Assembly: GCA_963556195.1 (NCBI GenBank)
Contig: OY744519.1
Coordinates: 112,239,645-112,303,644 of the forward strand
Origin: Sepiola atlantica
Lineage: Eukaryota > Mollusca > Cephalopoda > Sepiida > Sepiolidae
Reading direction: 5' to 3'
DNA length: 64,000 nucleotides
The notes beneath the pieces were generated by a model. It had not been told where the DNA came from, did no database searches, and was given only the letters and a program-made list of their open reading frames with translations. A program made the position numbers and the translations under genes. Below, one piece after another: positions 57,331 to 64,000 of this stretch. Within the stretch, counting starts at the first letter, position 1, and each line of letters begins with the position of its first letter.

Positions 57331-57667
57331 CCGGCCTTTTGGCTAATATCAAAGTGCAGTATCTGTTCCGATGGATACTACACCCCATAGACTGGTACCA
57401 TCTTGGCCTTCGTGTCTTGATGACGCCGATCTGTGGGTTTGTCCTGTGCAGTTCTAGGATGTCCACCCTCCCAGGATTTGCCTCCCCTCTTTGGGGAGGA
57501 GTAAGTTTATTGCTTACTGTCTGGGGCGCCCCTTACCGGGGAATGCAGACGGGGCTGCCCAGGCAATTTTTAAATGGCCAGAGTGCTTACCTCTCGAGCG
57601 CTGGCTTATCTAATCCCACTTTCCCGACCTTGTGTCACATCTTACCTTGTGGGAGGTAGATAAATAA
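57331..57667 (+). repeat. U2-headed SINE, tandem unit 2
   Basis: The head is ccggccttttggctaatatc, followed by gtgcagtatctgttccgatg. The body is collinear with unit 1. It also lacks the final block and runs from ggtagataaataa straight into unit 3. Confidence 0.9.
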
Positions 57668-58048
57668 CTTGGCCTTTTGGCTAAGATCAAAGTGTAGTAT
57701 CTATTCCGATGGATACTACACCCATAGACTGGTACCGTCTTGGCCTTCGGGTCTTGATTTACGCCGGTCTATGGGTCGGTCCTGTGCAGTTCTAGGAGAT
57801 CCACTCTCCCAGGTTTTGCCTCCCCTCTTCGGAGAGGAGTAAGTTTATTGCTTACTGCCTGAGGCGCGCCTACCGGGGAACGCCGACGGGGCTGCCCAGG
57901 CAATTTTTAATGGCCAGAGTGCTCACTTTCTCGGGCGCTGGCTTTTAAAACCCTACTTTCCCGACCGGCCTTGGGTCACATCTTACTTGTGGGAGTAAGA
58001 TAAAACTGGCCTTGTGCCTAACCTCCTGGAGAGGAGGTAAATAAATAC
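57668..58048 (+). repeat. U2-headed SINE, tandem unit 3, with full 3' end
   Basis: The head is cttggccttttggctaagat, followed by gtgtagtatctattccgatg. This unit keeps the terminal ggccttgtgcctaac and ctcctggagaggaggtaaat. It is followed by a palindrome, cattgtaata-gcta-tattacaatg. Confidence 0.9.
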
Positions 58049-58079
58049 ACATTGTAATAGCTATATTACAATGAGCTGT

Positions 58080-58800
58080 AACATAAAAAACGCGTGTTCT
58101 TCCCCTGGATTTTAAACGATAACACGGTTAACACTTTCCGTTGCTTTTACAACCACAGCACAACAAAACACACACACACACATTGCTTTATTATCGTAAT
58201 ATACACATATTCTTTGCGTTGGAGACGGGTCATTGCATTCAATCAGTCTGTGTTTCATTTCAGTAAGGCATCTATGCATGCCAGACATTCTGCTGGCTCG
58301 TCTTGCTCGAGTAAAAACGAGTCAGTTTTCCGTGACAGTTGGACCTAATTAATTCTTTTCCAGATTTTCTGAAAGTCAGTTTCAATTCTTCCAATTTCGT
58401 CTGAATTGAGAAAAGTTTATAACACGAGTTATTTCTCAAGCATCGTTGCCATTTTTTCTGGGTGTATTCATTTATTCCACCTCCGAGACCAGTATATGCA
58501 ATGTTGGCCTTGATGTCTACGGTTATGCCTAAGACAGATTTGGCGATTGGATCTGCTTTGGTATTTCCTCTAATTTACGGAAAGTCAAATTATAGAGGGA
58601 AAAGAACATACATTTATTGAAAGAATAGGTAGATAATCTATATAAAATATAAAAAAAACAGATTTTGTAAATATGCAGAAGTATACAAAAGAAGTATACA
58701 ACCAGTGACAGGGTGGGGGATTAGGGGAAAGCGGGGATAGTAGAGGGAAGGAAATAAAAAGACGCACACACACAAACTAAAATGGACAATATGCTGTATA
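58080..58800. other. No gene seen
   Basis: A CA run lies near 58168. A 84-codon frame at 58094-58348 has no motif. Confidence 0.35.
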
Positions 58801-58810
58801 TTACTTGGTC

Positions 58811-59097
58811 TATTTATCTTCCTCTTACAAGGTAAGATGTGACACAAGGTCGGGAAAGTGGGATTTGAAAAGCCAGCGCTCGAGAATTTGAGCACTCTGG
58901 CCATTTAAAAATTGCCTGGGCAGCCCCGTCGGCATTCCCCAGTAGGGGCGCCTCAGGCGATTAGCAATAAACTAACACCCTTTCAAAGGGTGAGAAGGCA
59001 AAGCCTGGGAGGGTGCACCTCCTAGAACTGCACAGGACGAACAACTGATAGACCGGCGTAAATCCAGACCCGAAGGCCCGGACAATACCGGTCTTGG
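58811..59097 (-). repeat. U2-headed SINE, head missing
   Basis: Minus strand: body from ggtattgtccgggccttcgg through gcgcccctactggggaatgc to the tail cttgtgtcacatcttacc. The first 60 or so bases, including the U2-like head, are absent, giving a 5'-truncated copy. Confidence 0.85.
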
Positions 59098-59099
59098 TA

Positions 59100-60792
59100 T
59101 TAACATGTTTTTAAAGTTTAATTTAGAAATTATTTAACAGGTGCAGCGGATTATTAGGTACGATTAACAAGGTATTTCTATGTACGGGTGGATAGTTGGG
59201 TTAGGGTTAGTGTTGTCATGTGACATATGAAATATTTGAAGTTGGATTCCAGTTCCGTGTTATACTTTATTGAAGTTATATGTAATATAATGCCCTGATA
59301 TTTTTTCTAAATATCGCAAAAGAGTGTCGTGTTTTGCCTCGTTCTTTACTGGTTCCAAAATGCGAAAGGTGTTGCAGCAAGAATGAAGACTAGAAACACA
59401 AACGGTATTTTTATAGCTGAAACTGTATTGTAGTAGCTCCCTATTGTGTCAGCTCCCCGGCACCCGACTGAACGGAGCAAAAGGCGGAACGTTCCCTCAC
59501 TTCGATCGAAATTCTCGCTCTCATCTTGTTTCTGATTCTCCTTCGATCGGTGACGTAACTCTGAAAATTCCTCAAAATACAAACAATAAAATGTTCATTT
59601 TTTAAATTTTCGTCTCAACCTTTAAATTATCACAACATTTACATTCGCATTCGAAACGCGACGTCTATACACACCTTAACCTACATCTCGTTACCATTTA
59701 TTTTATAATTCTTATTAACAATCCTGCCTTTTTGATCTATTATTAAAAGAGCACGTCGTAGTTAGGGTAATGGACGTCCATTGGTAAATGAATAAAATAT
59801 AAGTTTAAATCGTCAACGTTCCTTTGCATGAATATACCATTCCCCCACCCCCACTCCGAGGAAAGTGATGATCAAGTGAACAGTTCCACCCGTGACCCAC
59901 GAATAACAAATAACCAACATAATCCCCATAAAGAATACAGTGAGTGAAATAATTAAAAGAAATAGAAATAGAAATAAGTCGTAAGAAAAGAATTAAGAAA
60001 TAAAAAAAAAAGGAAGAGGAAATAAAAGCAAGTCGTGTTGGTGAAACGCTTAATTTGATTAAAAAGCAGCAAAAAAAAATGTCATCTACCAATTGGAGAG
60101 ACACGGACATAGCAAAGATGGCGTCATTCGGTTTTTCATCTCTCTTGATTTTTTGCATCTGCCTCATGCCCTGATATGAGTGTATCGGAAAGGATTCAGC
60201 ATCAATCACGTTAAAGTATTCTGGATGTGAATAATTCGTATGAATTTAATTTCGAATGACACACATACACACATATATACAAGTTTGAATTACCTACTAG
60301 ACACCATCCTCGAGTGTTTTCGGTCTCTCTGTACAAGGGTTTAGCAAGACAAACTGACATGAGGATACTTCACCCTACAAGTAAACCCTGACTAAATATT
60401 AAAAATAAAATAATATTCGCAGCACAAATAGGATCACCACAGCACGGCTATACACTTGCTCATACAAGGAATAGTGCACCTTCTTCTAGTGATGTTATCT
60501 CAAGTAACAACACTTAGTTGATTACTCCACCAGACTAGATGAATTCTTGTCCTGGAATCCGGTAAGAATAAGAGACCACAAGAAAGATATACTATAACCT
60601 AGTTCACTGGTCAATTGGGGGAGAGGAAAATTTATGTTCTTAACTTCTTTACTAACTCAACGTTTGAGAAATAAAGGAGAACTTTAAATAGAATATTCTT
60701 ATATTTATGTATCTCATATAGAGATTAAGTGTTAGCCTCAGGTAGGGTCCCCTTGATTTATGAGAATTTCAACTGAAGTAAAATGAAACAAA

Positions 60793-60795
<3 letters not shown>
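59100..60795. other. No gene seen
   Basis: Frames of 78 and 134 codons on the minus strand (59346-59582, 59805-60209) show no recognised motif. The second is largely low complexity (Phe/Ser/Ile rich). Confidence 0.35.

Positions 60796-60846
<51 letters not shown>
60796..60846. repeat. (TA)n microsatellite
   Basis: A TA run of about 50 bp. Confidence 0.95.
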
Positions 60847-60848
<2 letters not shown>

Positions 60849-60911
60849 ACCTACGTTTCGACGCTAACACGTCTCGTTCAGACGTGGAAGCGTTGAAACG
60901 TAAGTTGATCC
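60847..60911. repeat. Imperfect hairpin next to (TA)n
   Basis: tcaacctacgtttcgacgct, then aacacgtct, with the inverted counterpart agacgtggaagcgttgaaac, then gtaagttga; loop about 5 bp. Two or three mismatches. Confidence 0.7.
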
Positions 60912-61066
60912 GTGTGGATTGTTTCTAATGTTTATTTACTTTTACTTGCAAAAGCTCTAATTTATATTTAGCGCTTTCTGAAAAAAATATTGGTTTTAGG
61001 TCATGTTATCAATATATTTTAACTTATATAATTAATTAATGCACACACACAGCATTTTCTCATTTA

Positions 61067-61335
61067 TGCAAACATTGTTAAAAAAATAACAGAATTCGTC
61101 TGTTTACTTATACGTTTTTTTTATTTTTTCAATTTTGGGATGGTCTTTAATAAATGTTCCATAGGTTTCACGGACATTTTCGATTTTTCGTCGAATCATC
61201 CTCAGATGTCAAAAGCAAATGAACAAAAAAGCTGGAGAAAGAGAATTTTTAAAAGACGATGGAGAAACGCACATAGAACGTTTTCCGCATTGTTCCAGGA
61301 AGTCGTTGACGATTTTAAATTCAGCAACCCTGGAT

Positions 61336-61340
<5 letters not shown>
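61067..61340 (-). repeat. Dispersed repeat family C, copy 3
   Basis: Reverse orientation relative to the 38 and 39 kb copies. gatgattcgacgaaaaatcg-type and aacgacttcctggaacaatg-type blocks on the minus strand align to them. The outer part (gcttaacgtaatgcg) is absent, and (TA)n starts exactly where the repeat breaks off. Confidence 0.7.

Positions 61341-61408
<68 letters not shown>
61341..61408. repeat. (TA)n microsatellite
   Basis: A TA run of about 68 bp. Confidence 0.95.
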
Positions 61409-61409
<1 letters not shown>

Positions 61410-61411
<2 letters not shown>

Positions 61412-61870
61412 ATAGAGTGAAAGCAGGCGGAGTCAAAGGTTGCTCTGTAAACTGGGTTCGTGCCTTGTGACCGTCTGAAATTATTACTCCCCTGCACTGA
61501 TAGGAGCAAAAAGCTTGAAATGACGTCTTCTGTAGGTAAATATAATTCAATATTTATTTTAAAATATCATTATAAAAGCCCCTTTAAGAACATTAAAGTT
61601 GAGCACTGTTAGGAGATACTAAAAATTGACATTCACTTAAGCTACAAAGCAAGGCTCCGAGTAAGTTTGTTGAGTCCTCTAGACTGTCTTGATGTTTACG
61701 CTGTAATCGGCATAAATATGACTTAATTTCTCCGTATCATAATTTGCAATGGCCGTGAGGATAGAGTGAAAGCATGCAAAGTCAAAGGTGGCTCTGTGAA
61801 CTGGGTTCGTGCCTTATGAACGTCTGAAATTATCACTTCTCTGCACTGACTAGAGCAAAAAACTCGATAC
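61410..61870. repeat. Direct repeat pair, about 110 bp each
   Basis: The block ggatagagtgaaagca ... gtcaaagg ... aactgggttcgtgcctt ... cgtctgaaattat occurs at 61410-61518 and again at 61757-61866. They are about 85 percent alike by eye, with unique sequence between. Confidence 0.8.
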
Positions 61871-62170
61871 AAGAGATACTAAAGCTGAGTTCATCAACGT
61901 TTGTTTCCCTATGTTTTTTTCTCTATATATTTTAATTACACAAAATACATGCGAATATTCTATAATTTTGGGTTGGAGTTATGTTCGATAGTTTGATAAA
62001 AGATTCATTGCCGGAATTTATAATTCACTAAATTAGTACATATCTAAGTTTTTGTTTTTTTCTCATACAATCTGCATTGATGAAGTTTTTAAAACATATT
62101 GACTCAATTCTTCTTACAAAACCATATTTTATTATGAATAAACACATACACTATCTACTAGTCTCTCCCT
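61871..62170. other. No gene seen
   Basis: AT-rich spacer upstream of a LINE fragment. Confidence 0.35.
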
Positions 62171-62179
62171 CCAAAAAAG

Positions 62180-62570
62180 TCTCTAAGCCAATAGGTCCCT
62201 CACTGTCCACCAAGCTCCAGCCCCTGAGTCATCGACTCAGTGTTATATCCTTGTGCTTGTTTTACAAGTACTTCAATGGAATGTGCTCTGATGAATTTGC
62301 TGATCTGGTGCCCCCTCGACGTAAATGCACTTGACCAACTTTACAATCAGCTAGATCCCATCCATTCACTGTGGAGGTCCCCAGATGCCGGAAAACCTTC
62401 TACTACAATAGCTTCTTTCCTCGTGCTGCCGGCCTTTAGAACTTCCTGTTTTCCAGATTGTATCGACATGCAGAAATTTCAAACTAATGTGAACCAGCAT
62501 CTCGCTGCACAGCTCCCAATTTAGGATGACGCTCAAAACTTTCACTCTAATTCTCAGTCAGTGGGGTTGT
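62180..62570 (+). pseudogene. LINE 3' end, third copy
   Basis: It reads KLQPLSHRLSVISLCLFYKY, then FADLVPPRRKCT and, after a frameshift near 62335, the SFFPRAAGL-type block, then a degenerate end. Same family as the copies at 18.8 and 31.95 kb. This copy reaches slightly further 5', showing a stretch before the YKYFNGMCSDE region. A G-run near 62571 follows. Confidence 0.75.
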
Positions 62571-62574
62571 TTGG

Positions 62575-63350
62575 GGGGGGGGGTGAACTAAGTTAAGAAA
62601 AATATATACGCAATTTTTTTGTCGATAAGTTAATCGTGATCAATTCAAGTAATTTAAAACAAAAGATGAATTACTAAAATATGTTCGAAATTCTAAATAA
62701 GGCTGTACGCACACAAAACATATGTACAGCTAAACACCCCCTCCTCTATTAAGGGGATGACTATTTTCTTTACACAATATTTTTCCCCACGTCCCCCCAC
62801 AACAATCAACATGCAAAACAAGTTTGAACTTTGATAATTATTTTATATATGTAATTTTAAAGCATAGTTTTCCATCGATGAACAGCTTCTTTTTTTTAAC
62901 TTAGTCGTAAATTATTCCTGACAGAAAATTCTATGAGTAAGTAAAAATATAGTTTTATCACTAAACGGTATTTTTTAAACATCGCTTAAAAGAATGCAAT
63001 TTGTTTACACACATTGAGACCTCATACATGTCTTTCAAAACCACGCCTAACAAACAAAAACAACTTTGCCCTTGTTTTTGCACTGAGAGCATCAGAAGCA
63101 GTCGTAAATTTTCCACTCCTCCTTTGGTAAGTTGTCTCTGTTTTTCCCTCATTCACACAGTTCAACTTTATACATCGCTTTCTCACCCTAATACCAGCAT
63201 CTGAAAAGTGGCCGGGATTTATGTAAACACGGTCAACTGACTTTCCAGCTATTTTTGATCGTGATAAATTCAGCCAAGAGATAATTACAGTTGTTTCCTT
63301 GCGTCACGGGCTCGCCGGCTGTAATGGTGTTTCTCATAAAAAAACAACAA
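62575..63350. other. No gene seen
   Basis: Short frames only. Confidence 0.35.
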
Positions 63351-63351
63351 C

Positions 63352-63710
63352 GATCAAAGTGTAGTATCTGTTCCGATGGATACTGCACCCCATAGACTGG
63401 TATTGTCTTGGCCTTCGGGGCTTGATTTACGCCGGTCTATGGGATTGTCCTGTGCAGTTCTAGAAGGTCCACCCTCCCAGGCTTTGCCTCCCCTCTTTGG
63501 GGAGGAGTAAGTTAATTGCTTACTGCTTGAGGCGCCCCTAACGGGGAATGCCGACGGGGCTGCGCAGGCAATTTTTGATGGTCAGAGTGCTCACCTCTCG
63601 GGCGCTGGCTTTTCAACCCCCACTTTCCGACCCGACCTTGGGTCACATCTTACTTGTGGGAGTAGGATAAAACTGGCCTTGTGCCTAACTCCTGGAGAGG
63701 AGTAAATAAT
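63352..63710 (+). repeat. U2-headed SINE, head shortened by about 20 bases
   Basis: It begins inside the U2 head at gatcaaagtgtagtatctgt and then runs through the complete body to the terminal ggccttgtgcc and ctcctggagaggagtaaat. The 5' cttggccttttggcta is missing. An A-rich stretch precedes it. Confidence 0.9.
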
Positions 63711-63719
63711 ACTCCCACC

Positions 63720-64000
63720 TTCGACTGAGTAGACCAGTCGTCTCGCCCGGAAGCAGAAGACACCAGCAGCAGCAATAAAACGGCCATTTTAAGGGTCACC
63801 TACAAATTACTTATAATGCGATTAGCACTTTTGCTGCCTTCTGCATCCACCTGACTTCAGCTTTCCTCTTCAGTCTCCACCCAAGCACCTGCGGCCCCTA
63901 CTCCTGCACCAGCTCCTCCCATCGATTCATATTCCTGCACCAGCTTCCTGCTGCTCCAGCTCCTTCCAGCGACTCCTACTTCTGCACCAGCTTCCTGCAG
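63720..64000 (+). repeat. CT/CA-rich imperfect repeat at the window edge
   Basis: cctgcaccagcttcctgc recurs from about 63930 with ccttccagcgactcctac between, a repeat of roughly 50 bp that continues past 64000. Readable as a Pro/Ala/Ser-rich frame, but no start or domain is visible. Confidence 0.5.

Noticed and set aside
59805..60209. A 134-codon gene on the minus strand
   Set aside because: The product is low-complexity Phe/Ser/Ile-rich sequence from A-rich DNA, without a domain.

Overview
This is an animal nuclear window with no host gene that I can recognise. It is AT-rich and crowded with microsatellites (TA, GA, AAT/ATT, TATC, GT). Every coding trace I can assign belongs to a transposable element, and almost all are broken by stops or frameshifts. 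The mix (U2-like SINEs, Ty3-like LTR element, CR1/Jockey-type and other non-LTR elements, mariner-type and Helitron-like DNA elements) fits a large repeat-rich invertebrate genome. A mollusc, possibly a cephalopod such as an octopus, is my inference; nothing here proves it.

Layout. 1-5.9 kb: a degenerate minus-strand LTR retrotransposon (gag, protease, RT, RNase H, integrase) with three copies of its LTR-like module, plus a non-LTR RT remnant wedged between two of them. 6.2-6.6 kb: the first U2-snRNA-headed SINE. 7.3-8.6 kb: a nested inverted repeat with a tRNA-like core. 10.0-11.8 kb: a Helitron-like end and tandem repeats, interrupted by a clean solo LTR with a 4-bp target duplication. 13.5-14.4 kb: purine-rich low complexity around a divergent U2-headed SINE. 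17.0-18.4 kb: two blocks of a 36-bp minisatellite. 18.8-19.6 kb: a LINE 3' end and a 5S-rRNA-headed SINE. 20.0-21.8 kb: two mariner-type elements side by side in TA repeats. 23.6-24.6 kb: a LINE fragment. 26.2-29.3 kb: a 127-bp satellite, about 24 units.

31.9-34.0 kb: a LINE end, a palindrome with 183-bp arms, and a probable solo LTR. 35-38 kb is featureless AT-rich DNA. 38.1-43.1 kb: dispersed repeats, tRNA-like SINE traces and two Helitron-like elements. 44.0-47.0 kb: the longest LINE (endonuclease plus RT). 47.2-50.2 kb: LINE tails, a mariner 3' part and a foldback element. 52-54 kb: an inverted-repeat element, a short hairpin and a tRNA-derived SINE. 57.0-58.0 kb: three U2-headed SINE units head to tail. 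58.8 kb and 63.4 kb: further copies. 61-62.5 kb: more dispersed repeats and a LINE end.

The most interesting system is the U2-headed SINE family: at least eight copies in 64 kb, two structural subfamilies, one tandem trimer, and conserved self-complementary segments. The 5S-headed SINE, the 183-bp-arm palindrome, the 127-bp satellite and the shared-LTR arrangement of the LTR element also merit checking. All family assignments come from reading the sequence and from memory; no search was run.
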